Source of the DNA: a bacterium
GTDB lineage: Bacteria > Bacteroidota > Ignavibacteria > SZUA-365
Length of the DNA stretch: 64,000 nucleotides
NCBI GenBank assembly: GCA_020444325.1
Contig: JAHLLD010000013.1
Coordinates: 85,649 to 149,648 of the forward strand
Direction: 5' to 3'
The notes under the pieces are model-generated. The model was not told the DNA's origin. It made no database searches and saw only the letters and a list, made by a program, of their open reading frames with translations. The stretch's first letter is position 1. The number at the start of each line of letters is the position of its first letter. The translations under genes were made by a program, and so were the position numbers. Shown here piece after piece: positions 18,350 through 25,837 of the stretch.

Positions 18350-19690
18350 CTATTCATCCTGATCCTCCGGCGCACCAAGCGACTTGCACCAGGTGCTCAG
18401 GTCCTCGATGAGTTCGGGCATAACATGCCCTTCCTGCTCATAATTCCATGGCCCCGGCCTGGCATCGGTACGGATGAAAATATGGTAGGCGTCAGGGTAC
18501 GTGCGGAAGGTGACATTGTCTTTCCCCTCCAGCCATTGCTTCCAGAGCACCATCTCCATCTGTGAGGATTGATAATCCTTGCTCCCGCGCGCGATGAACA
18601 TCGGGACCTGAAGCTGCCGGGCAAAGGCTTTCTGATCACGCTTGTGCAGGTCATAAAAATACGATGCCGGCATGTGCAGCAGCATCTTGCTTTCCATCAG
18701 TGTCTCTTCCTGGATTTCCCTGCTCTTCTTGATCGCATTGTCCAGTTTGATTTTCTCGGTGGGCGAGAGCGTGTCCTGCTGTGAGGCGATGAAGCGAAGC
18801 TGATCGGCAATCACAACTTCGAGGGGACGCGCGGTGGGTGCCAGCATGATAACGCCGTCAACCGATGGCATGTGCGCGGCGATTTCCGGGCTCAGGCTCG
18901 CGCCGAGGCTGTGTCCGAGAAGGATAAGATGCGTGGTGTCGCATTCCGGGCGGTCGCGCAGCAGTTCGAGTGCCAGGATGGCATCATCGATGGTTTCTTC
19001 CTGCACGGTGATTTTCAGCGGGTTCAGCTCCCGCGCGTACTGCCGCGTGCGCTTGACATAGCGCAGCACCATCACACCCCGGCTCGCGAGACCCCAGGCC
19101 AGGTCACGGAACATCTTGTTTCCCGCGATTGTCTCGTCCTTATCGTTGGGACCGGAACCATGCACGAGCACGACGCCTGGGAACGGTCCATCACCTTTCG
19201 GTACACTCACCACGCCAGGCAGGGGATACTCTTTTCCCACATTTACATCCACCTCGGTGAAGGACGTCGTGTCGGCATACGGAGGGATGGGAAAACTGTA
19301 TTGCCGGCGAATCGGATTCAGCCAGAATCCGCCGATCAGGTTGCTGGAATCCACCACCATGCGCACATCAATACTGTCTTTTTCCAGGTACAGCCGCCGG
19401 ACGACATTTGCGTAGCTGCCATTCGGCACGGCAGTGTTCTGCCGGTGGCGGAGAATCTTCCCGGCTGAGGCCTGCAGGCGGTCGAGCAGCTCACCCCATT
19501 TCTCGACGGTGATTTTCTCACGCAGCGTTTCATGTTCGAGCGCCTCGACCTTTTCCCACTGGCGATTGATCAGGGCGTCGAGGAAGACCTCCGCGGTGTG
19601 CTGCTGCTCAGCAGACTGCGCATGCAGCAGCGAAGCGGCGGGCAACATGGTTGCCGTCAGAATACATATGAAAAAAAATCGGTGTGTCAT
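18350..19690 (-). CDS. Exported alpha/beta hydrolase with N-terminal DUF3887 domain
   Basis: The 446-residue product has a signal peptide (MTHRFFFICILTATMLPAASLLHAQ), an N-terminal DUF3887-type region (about 25-115) and an alpha/beta hydrolase domain: oxyanion region VVLVHGSGPNDKDE, nucleophile elbow GHSLGAS and a late catalytic histidine in DAYHIF. Two in-frame upstream ATGs exist, but the signal peptide begins at 19690. DUF3887-hydrolase fusions are common in Bacteroidota and usually uncharacterised; a periplasmic esterase or acyl hydrolase is likely. Confidence 0.85.
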   Translation of the reverse strand: MTHRFFFICILTATMLPAASLLHAQSAEQQHTAEVFLDALINRQWEKVEALEHETLREKITVEKWGELLDRLQASAGKILRHRQNTAVPNGSYANVVRRLYLEKDSIDVRMVVDSSNLIGGFWLNPIRRQYSFPIPPYADTTSFTEVDVNVGKEYPLPGVVSVPKGDGPFPGVVLVHGSGPNDKDETIAGNKMFRDLAWGLASRGVMVLRYVKRTRQYARELNPLKITVQEETIDDAILALELLRDRPECDTTHLILLGHSLGASLSPEIAAHMPSVDGVIMLAPTARPLEVVIADQLRFIASQQDTLSPTEKIKLDNAIKKSREIQEETLMESKMLLHMPASYFYDLHKRDQKAFARQLQVPMFIARGSKDYQSSQMEMVLWKQWLEGKDNVTFRTYPDAYHIFIRTDARPGPWNYEQEGHVMPELIEDLSTWCKSLGAPEDQDE

Positions 19691-19804
19691 TATTGACCGG
19701 TACTGGTGTGACATCGTCGCCGCTCGTGCGCGGCGCTGCTTGTGCAGAAAGATACAGTGTGACGGCGTGCAGGGAAAGAGTCCGCAGATCTTCATGAAAT
19801 GGCA

Positions 19805-21778
19805 TCAGGGAATGATGATCAACGGGAAACTCCCGCGCACACCCGCTTCGGGACATGCGAGCATATAGCTCCCGGCAGGAAGTGCGTCCAGCCTCAGTTG
19901 CAGCACGTTCTCACCGCGCTGCAGCGAATACGTCTCTGAGAGCCTGGTGCGTCCCAACGCATCGCGCAGCTGCAGTGTGACTTCCTTCGCCTCGAGGCTC
20001 TCCGCGGTGAGCGACACGATGCCCTTCGCCGGCTGAGGCCATGGAGCGGAGAGAAACACACCGCTCAGAACGACGACATTGTTGTAGCAGGAATCGCGTA
20101 CGACAATCATGCCATCCCCTGTTCGGATTTCCACTGCGGCATTGATCCTGGCATCGTCCAGCAGTCTCACGGGGATGCGGTATCCCGCATCGGGAAACAC
20201 GCGAAGCGGCAGCTGTACAGGGAAATATGCAGAATCTGCATATCCCTGCAGCTCAAGCTGCAGCTGTTCCGCATTATGCACTTTCTGCATATTTGCGCGC
20301 GCAACGCGCCATCCCGGCGGCAATCGCAGCGCCGTGGCATCAAATGGGGGCACAAATACGGCCTGATCAGCCGAAATTTCGGCCGTCAGGGTGATGCGCT
20401 GCAGCTTTTCCGGCACATCAAGCGGCAAAACATGCAAATGGAGCCAGCCCTCTCCACCGCGGTCGATGCGCACGGTATCGAGCTGCATGACACCCGATGC
20501 GGAATATGCACTTTCTGCATATCGCAGGCAGCCGTTCGCGGAACGGGAAATCGTGCCCGCCAGCCGAGGCTGCTCACCCGCAGCATAATGAAGCTGAAAG
20601 CGGGCAAGGAGATAATATCCGTCCTGCAATCCGCTCGCCGGGGGCTGCACCGACACTTCGAGCGCTCCCCCTGTCTGCGAGAAACCGGTCACCCATTGCA
20701 GGGCTTCCAGCTGCATGGCACGCATGCCGCTGAGTGGAATGCTGAGGGTGAAATCCCCGGGCTGCAATCCTTCACGCAACTCAACACCCATTGCCACCGT
20801 TGTCACCGTATCGTCATCCCATGGCTCCGCGGGCGAGAACCAGACGTTGAGCGGCAGAAGATCTCCTTCGCGGTATGGCAGCGTAACCTCCTGACGCTGC
20901 CAGAGCGTGTCACCGCTGGCAAGGATATAGCCAATCTCGAATTGCCGGGTTTTGCCGTTCGCGCAGCTGCGTCCCGTCGCAGACAGCGTGCACCAGAGGC
21001 GCATGGTATCAGGCCGCAGGATGTCGTTGTATATGGAATCGACAGCACCGGGCACGTCATGTTCAAGCATGAAACCACCCGTCGCCCTGGTCAGTGTCTC
21101 CATGGCCTGCACGCCTTCTTCCCTGTTACGCAGCAGGAGCACGTATATGGGGACGTTGTCAACCGCTGCGCGTCCGCGCACCTGTTCCAGCGTCCTGCCG
21201 TACCAGCTGGTGTTGTTGTATCCGTCCGTCACGAACACCACCGCGCGCCGGCTTCCGCTGCCCTGCCCCACGGCGTCTTCGATGGCATTGTGCATGCATT
21301 CATACAATGCCGTACCGTTGAAGGGCCACTGTGCGACGCTGAGTCCGTCAACCGCCCGCTGCAGGGACGCGCTGTCACGCGTCATATCACGTTCATGATC
21401 GATGCCGGTGGCGAACGCCCAGAGGGAAGCTTCTGCTTCCTGATCGGTAAAGCGCATACGCGCGAGAAAGGATTTCGCAATCTGAATGGCAGGCGGAAAA
21501 TTCGCATCGAGGCTGCGTTCGATGCCCAGGGCGATGGAGGGGGTTTCCACGGGTACGGGGGGACAGTCCAGGCGCACCGGCAGCAGACTCCCGTCCTCAC
21601 GCAGCACGATACGCGCTTCCTCCGGTGGATACACCGCTCGTCCACCCGCAGTGACGCGCAGGGAAAGCGTGATGGCAGGATACGCGGAAACATCGAGGCC
21701 ACGTATTTCCAGGCTGTTCTGAGCCGCGGCGCCTGCCACGACCACACAGAGCAACAGTACTGTCAGAGAAGCGCGCAT
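19805..21778 (-). CDS. Exported von Willebrand factor A-like protein with degenerate T9SS-type C-terminus
   Basis: The 657-residue product begins with a signal peptide (MRASLTVLLLCVVVAGAAAQ). A VWA-like domain covers about residues 75-260: FNGTALYECMHNAIED and VFVTDGYNN match the later MIDAS residues, but the usual D-x-S-x-S is replaced by GIERS, so metal binding is probably reduced. Beta-rich segments follow. The C-terminus (LRDALGRTRLSE...LDALPAGSYMLA) resembles a T9SS sorting domain but lacks the final basic/hydrophobic tail. Three copies of a palindrome (see repeats) lie in the coding sequence. The start at 21778 is chosen from the signal peptide. It lies 41 bases after the nucleotidyltransferase gene. 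Confidence 0.75.
   Translation of the reverse strand: MRASLTVLLLCVVVAGAAAQNSLEIRGLDVSAYPAITLSLRVTAGGRAVYPPEEARIVLREDGSLLPVRLDCPPVPVETPSIALGIERSLDANFPPAIQIAKSFLARMRFTDQEAEASLWAFATGIDHERDMTRDSASLQRAVDGLSVAQWPFNGTALYECMHNAIEDAVGQGSGSRRAVVFVTDGYNNTSWYGRTLEQVRGRAAVDNVPIYVLLLRNREEGVQAMETLTRATGGFMLEHDVPGAVDSIYNDILRPDTMRLWCTLSATGRSCANGKTRQFEIGYILASGDTLWQRQEVTLPYREGDLLPLNVWFSPAEPWDDDTVTTVAMGVELREGLQPGDFTLSIPLSGMRAMQLEALQWVTGFSQTGGALEVSVQPPASGLQDGYYLLARFQLHYAAGEQPRLAGTISRSANGCLRYAESAYSASGVMQLDTVRIDRGGEGWLHLHVLPLDVPEKLQRITLTAEISADQAVFVPPFDATALRLPPGWRVARANMQKVHNAEQLQLELQGYADSAYFPVQLPLRVFPDAGYRIPVRLLDDARINAAVEIRTGDGMIVVRDSCYNNVVVLSGVFLSAPWPQPAKGIVSLTAESLEAKEVTLQLRDALGRTRLSETYSLQRGENVLQLRLDALPAGSYMLACPEAGVRGSFPLIIIP
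20225..20522. repeat. Three copies of a 19-bp palindrome in the VWA-like gene
   Basis: ATATGCAGAATCTGCATAT lies at 20225-20243, TATGCACTTTCTGCATAT at 20275-20292 and ATATGCACTTTCTGCATAT at 20504-20522. The last two share 18 identical bases but are read in different frames of the protein (NMQKVHN versus YAESAY), so the conservation is at DNA level. Arms are 6-8 bp with a 3-5-base centre. Related copies lie at 51040-51126. Confidence 0.85.
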
Positions 21779-21819
21779 GCCGGAAACTACAAAGATGGAG
21801 GAAGGAAAGCCATGCCGGG

Positions 21820-22536
21820 TCAGTGTGTCCCTGTCTGCCGCAGCCACTGTTCAAAATCCGCGATGCGCTCGGGCGTACCGAGATCACTCCAGTACGCTGC
21901 GCTTTCGAAGCCCTGGAGCTCCGCGCCCGCAGCCATCGCCTGACGGTAAATATCGAAGATGTCGGCGAAACCGCGGGGGAAATCCGTACGGAACAGCGCG
22001 GGACTGATCACATGCACACCGCAGAAACCGCGCTGCATTGCGTCGGCGGGTGGGAGCTGCGTTTCGTCAAACCAGCTCTGCTTGCCGAGAAAGCGCCAGT
22101 CGCGGTCGAAAAGTACGGGACGGCTGGTGGGACGTTCATTGACGAGAAGGGTGGCCAGCGCACCGCGCTCCTCATGCCGCGCGAGCATGGGACGAAGGTC
22201 CTGCGCGGTGAACGTATCCGCGTTACACACAAGGAAGCTGCCATCGCCCGCGAGATGCTCTGCGGCGTTGAGTATGCCTCCTCCCGTCCCCAGTATGTCG
22301 CGCTCATGGACAAGTGTCAGCCGCATGCCGAAATCCTGCTGCTCGAGCCACGAGGCAATCTGCTTTGCGCGATGATGGAGATTGACGATCACCTCGCTGC
22401 ACCCGCTGCGATGCAGTGTTTCGAGAGCCAGGGAAATCATCGGCCTGCCACCGGCATGCACAAGCGGTTTCGGAAGCTCGGGGATATGCCCGGCGAGCCG
22501 CGTTCCGAATCCGGCGGCAAGCACCATGCCTTTCAT
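21820..22536 (-). CDS. Sugar-nucleotide nucleotidyltransferase, MurU-like
   Basis: The 238-residue protein has the nucleotidyltransferase signature VLAAGFGTRL and LPKPLVHAGGRPM, the middle GTGGGILNAAE and a later NADTF metal site, and a C-terminal SDLGTPERI, the layout of NTP-transferases of the MurU/mannose-1-P guanylyltransferase group. MurU makes UDP-MurNAc from MurNAc-1-P in the peptidoglycan recycling pathway of Pseudomonas; this enzyme could do that or act on another sugar-1-phosphate. Its ATG overlaps the RapZ-C stop codon (ATGA at 22533-22536), so it is the third gene of a tightly coupled unit. Confidence 0.8.
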   Translation of the reverse strand: MKGMVLAAGFGTRLAGHIPELPKPLVHAGGRPMISLALETLHRSGCSEVIVNLHHRAKQIASWLEQQDFGMRLTLVHERDILGTGGGILNAAEHLAGDGSFLVCNADTFTAQDLRPMLARHEERGALATLLVNERPTSRPVLFDRDWRFLGKQSWFDETQLPPADAMQRGFCGVHVISPALFRTDFPRGFADIFDIYRQAMAAGAELQGFESAAYWSDLGTPERIADFEQWLRQTGTH

Positions 22537-22928
22537 TGCCAGCGCTCCCGTTCGGTATGTTCGACCGTACAGGTGTAGCCATGCAGCCGCAGCATGCGTG
22601 CCGCATACTCGACGCAGAATACCGAGCGATGCTGCCCCCCCGTGCAGCCGAATGAAACCTGGAGATGTTCAAATTTCCGCGCGTTGTACAGACCGGCGGC
22701 ATGTTCGATCATCGCGATCGCATGCGAGAGAAAGACGGCGGTTTCGGGCTGCTTCTCCAGGTACGCTCGCACCGCGTCATCGAGTCCGCTGACATGTCTG
22801 TACTGCGCCTCCCGGCCGGGATTGGGCAGGCAGCGCGCATCGAACACAAACCCCCCGTGATTGCCGTGGGGATCGACGGGGATACCGCTGCGGTGATAGC
22901 CAAAGGAATAAAGCGCAATGGTGAGCAT
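22533..22928 (-). CDS. RapZ C-terminal-domain protein (stand-alone)
   Basis: The 131-residue protein matches the C-terminal domain of RapZ, with SFGYHRSGIP, FVFDARCLPNPG, and VSFGCTGGQHRSVF. E. coli RapZ senses glucosamine-6-phosphate with this domain; the N-terminal kinase-like P-loop domain is absent here. In Bacteroidota the same domain is often fused to or next to a phosphotransferase, as here, where its ATG shares one base with the upstream stop (TGATG). A role in sensing or handling an amino sugar phosphate for cell-wall sugar metabolism is an inference. Confidence 0.8.
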   Translation of the reverse strand: MLTIALYSFGYHRSGIPVDPHGNHGGFVFDARCLPNPGREAQYRHVSGLDDAVRAYLEKQPETAVFLSHAIAMIEHAAGLYNARKFEHLQVSFGCTGGQHRSVFCVEYAARMLRLHGYTCTVEHTERERWQ

Positions 22929-24001
22929 CAGGACTCCGGGAATTCGAGATGAAGGGCGTCAGGCTGACCGCTGATATCGAGCAGCAGTTTCTGCAGGTTC
23001 GGAAGGTTCTCCATGATCTCAGCCTCCCTGACAAGCATGGCAAGGCTCTGCAGACGCGAAGGAATCAGAGTGAGAAAGGACGGCTTGTTCTTGTTGAGCC
23101 CGAGATTCCCGAATGCGCCGAGCGCCTGCAGCAGGCGAAGAACAGCGAATCCTTCAAAGAGACGGGCGAAGCTGCGCCGTTCTATCGAAATGCGCCGTTG
23201 CACACCGTCCATGTAATGTTCAAGCAGACGCTGCCGTATGTCCCGCGGGAGGCGTCCCTTGCTGTCAAACAACAGGGCAGCCACATCATATTGCAGCGCT
23301 CCGCGTCGGCCGGACTGAAAATCGATGAACCATGGCGCGCCGTCACGAACCATGATATTGCGGGATTGAAAATCCCTGTACAGAAAGAACCTCCGCTCAG
23401 ACTCGAGCAGCAATGAAATCAGGCGCTCCCCGTCGCGGACATATGCGCTGCTGTCGTATGGGATACGAACGAGCGGCTCGAGAAACATCGATCGAAAGTA
23501 CGCGAGATCGAAGCGCATGGCATCGGTCCCGAATTCAGCGGTCTGGTAGCAATAGGAATAGTCGACAGCATCAGCGGCATCGATCTGGAAGCGGAGAAGA
23601 TCATCGAGGACGTCGCGATACATTTGTTCCGCTGCGGCATCGATGCCATCACCTTCGCGATGCGAGTCCAGCCATGCCGCCAGCGTTGTTTCCCCGAGAT
23701 CCTCTTCGAGATAACACCGCTCCCGCGGGTCGACGGCATGGATTTCGGGTACAGGGAGTCTGGAAGCTCTGAATCCTCTTGCAAAAGCGATAAACGCGCG
23801 ATTTTCTTCGAGGGACGGTCCCATGACCCCGATCGCGGAATTGCCACCCCCACGAATACGCAGAAGTTTACGGTCTGAAGCATCCCCCTTGAGCAGGACC
23901 GCAGCTTCTGCAGATGCGCCAAAGGTATCGTGGAACGCCTGTTCCAGCCAGCGCAGGTCTTCGTCCTGCACACCGCTGTGTTCAAGCCCCGGGGTTATCA
24001 T
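22928..24001 (-). CDS. Aminoglycoside-phosphotransferase-fold sugar kinase, AmgK-like
   Basis: The 357-residue protein is of the APH/choline-kinase fold. The catalytic loop is LYRDFQSRNIMV, with tyrosine where most family members have histidine, a variant I recall from RapZ-linked kinases of Bacteroidota, and the metal-binding DFQ follows in FIDFQSGRRGALQYDVA. AmgK phosphorylates the anomeric carbon of MurNAc/GlcNAc, and MurU then uses the product; the two neighbours on the same strand fit that pair. It overlaps the DUF885 gene by four bases (ATGA) and RapZ-C by one base. The substrate here is not proven. Confidence 0.75.
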   Translation of the reverse strand: MITPGLEHSGVQDEDLRWLEQAFHDTFGASAEAAVLLKGDASDRKLLRIRGGGNSAIGVMGPSLEENRAFIAFARGFRASRLPVPEIHAVDPRERCYLEEDLGETTLAAWLDSHREGDGIDAAAEQMYRDVLDDLLRFQIDAADAVDYSYCYQTAEFGTDAMRFDLAYFRSMFLEPLVRIPYDSSAYVRDGERLISLLLESERRFFLYRDFQSRNIMVRDGAPWFIDFQSGRRGALQYDVAALLFDSKGRLPRDIRQRLLEHYMDGVQRRISIERRSFARLFEGFAVLRLLQALGAFGNLGLNKNKPSFLTLIPSRLQSLAMLVREAEIMENLPNLQKLLLDISGQPDALHLEFPES

Positions 24002-25755
24002 CGCGCGGCAACCGGCGGCGATGGTGCAGGGAGCTTCATCAGCATGGGATGATATTTCGGGTTGATGGTGCCGAACGAAAGCAGGCGGTCATGAAACGCG
24101 CGGAGCGAGAACTGCTCCCCTTCCGCGGCCTGCACGCGGTCGCGCAGCTGACGGATTTTCATGTTGCCATAGAAATACGTGCTGAGCTGCACACTGGTCA
24201 GACAGGCCCGCCTCCACTTGCCCGCGGCCTCTCCCTCTTCCTGGAAACCGCGGCGCATCATCAGATCCATCGCTTCTGCTTCGCTCATCCCGCCACGATG
24301 AATGCGCTGGTCAATAATCGCATTGATCAGGAGGCGGAGATACATCTTGAGCTGCTGCATGTGCATGGCCTCACCACCAAAGCCTGCGTCCGCCATGAAC
24401 TGCTCACAGTATGTCGCCCATCCCTCTGCGAAGACGCCGCTGGGAAACACGTTGCGCAGCAGTGTCGGTGTCTCGGCATGATTGGCGGTCACGAGCTGCA
24501 GGTAGTGCCCTGGCATGGCTTCGTGGACAACCAGATCTTTGAGCATATGCGTGTTGTACTCACGATAGAACGACGCCCTGCGGCTTTCCGGCCAGTGTTC
24601 TGGCGTCGGAGCGATGGCAAAGAAGGTCTTCCCGTTTTTCTCGAGTGCCCCGGGGGAATCACAGTACGCGACGGCGACACCACGCTGGAACTCAGGCATG
24701 ACGATGATATCGAGCGGCTCTTTCGGCACCGTCACGAGCTGATGTTTGAGAACAAACGCCCTGGCTTCCTCAAGCGTCGTTTCCGCCAGTCCGACAATGG
24801 TGCTGTCGCTGGGGTGGTCCTGCGCCAGCAGGTCGAGCACAGCGCGGATGCGTTCTCCGCGTTCCGCGGGAAGCGGAGCTTCCGGCATAAGCTTCGCATA
24901 CAGTGAGGATGCGACCCGGTCCATTTCCTCCGTCGTAACGTCGAGCAGTCGCTCTGCCTCTTCAAGCAGTTCCTGTGGCGCGAGGTCGGTATCGAGTTGC
25001 AGCGCGAACTTGCGGCTGTACAGCTCCTCTCCCAGGCGGAAATCCCCTGTCGACCTGTCCAGGAGTTCATTTCGCAGCCAGAGCTCATAGGCTTCCAGCT
25101 CCTGCACCGCCGCGTCACGTGCAATGGATACGGAGTCACGCAGTGCCGGAGGCAGCGAATCGATGAAGGGCTGCATGGTGACTTCCAGCAGGGCGATACT
25201 TCCCGCATTCTGCAGGATGGCTGTCTGGGTATGGATGAGCGGTGGATGCTGCAGATTCACCCGCGCACACCCCAGGACGTGCTGCATCGCGTTCATCCGA
25301 TGCATGGCCGAGCGCATACGCTGTTCGAGCGGGATGCCGTCGCGCGCGATGAGCAAATAGATCGCATCACTGGCGTTGTAATCCAGCGGATTCCATTGCC
25401 ATTCCCGCAGTTCCTCGATTTCGAAAATCCCTTCGTCGAGCACGTGCTGAAAAATGTCATAGTCGATCATGTGCTCGGGCGAAAGCGTCTCCACCCTGAT
25501 GCTGCGGAGGGTATCGCGGTAGGCGCGGTAGAGTGCCGCAGCTTCGGCATATCCTTCGGCAGTGCAATCATTGAGAAGATCGTCAAAGCGATGGTCGCCC
25601 AGCGCCGTGGCCGCTTCGGGGAAGGTGGCGAGATACTGCTGCAGGAAACGATCTGCCAGCGCCTCGAAGGCGCGGTCTTCGTCACTGCGCGAGTCGCTGC
25701 TGCATGAGAACAGGAGCAGCAGGACGGGAAGGAGGAAGAGAAGGGTGCGTTTCAT
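23998..25755 (-). CDS. DUF885-family metallopeptidase lipoprotein
   Basis: The 585-residue product has a lipoprotein signal peptide with lipobox LFSC (cysteine near residue 18) and then the DUF885 fold with the zinc motif HEAMPGHYLQ and a later EGWATYCEQF, the second part of the site. These are gluzincin-like peptidases anchored in the periplasm or outer membrane. Length is normal for DUF885. The 3' end overlaps the AmgK-like kinase gene. Its peptide substrate is unknown. Confidence 0.85.
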   Translation of the reverse strand: MKRTLLFLLPVLLLLFSCSSDSRSDEDRAFEALADRFLQQYLATFPEAATALGDHRFDDLLNDCTAEGYAEAAALYRAYRDTLRSIRVETLSPEHMIDYDIFQHVLDEGIFEIEELREWQWNPLDYNASDAIYLLIARDGIPLEQRMRSAMHRMNAMQHVLGCARVNLQHPPLIHTQTAILQNAGSIALLEVTMQPFIDSLPPALRDSVSIARDAAVQELEAYELWLRNELLDRSTGDFRLGEELYSRKFALQLDTDLAPQELLEEAERLLDVTTEEMDRVASSLYAKLMPEAPLPAERGERIRAVLDLLAQDHPSDSTIVGLAETTLEEARAFVLKHQLVTVPKEPLDIIVMPEFQRGVAVAYCDSPGALEKNGKTFFAIAPTPEHWPESRRASFYREYNTHMLKDLVVHEAMPGHYLQLVTANHAETPTLLRNVFPSGVFAEGWATYCEQFMADAGFGGEAMHMQQLKMYLRLLINAIIDQRIHRGGMSEAEAMDLMMRRGFQEEGEAAGKWRRACLTSVQLSTYFYGNMKIRQLRDRVQAAEGEQFSLRAFHDRLLSFGTINPKYHPMLMKLPAPSPPVAAR

Positions 25756-25837
25756 GGGAGTCCGGATAAAAAAACGGGATCATCGAAAGTACGTGAATTT
25801 CCGGTGATCCCACAAGCGTACGTGCTGCAAGCAACGA

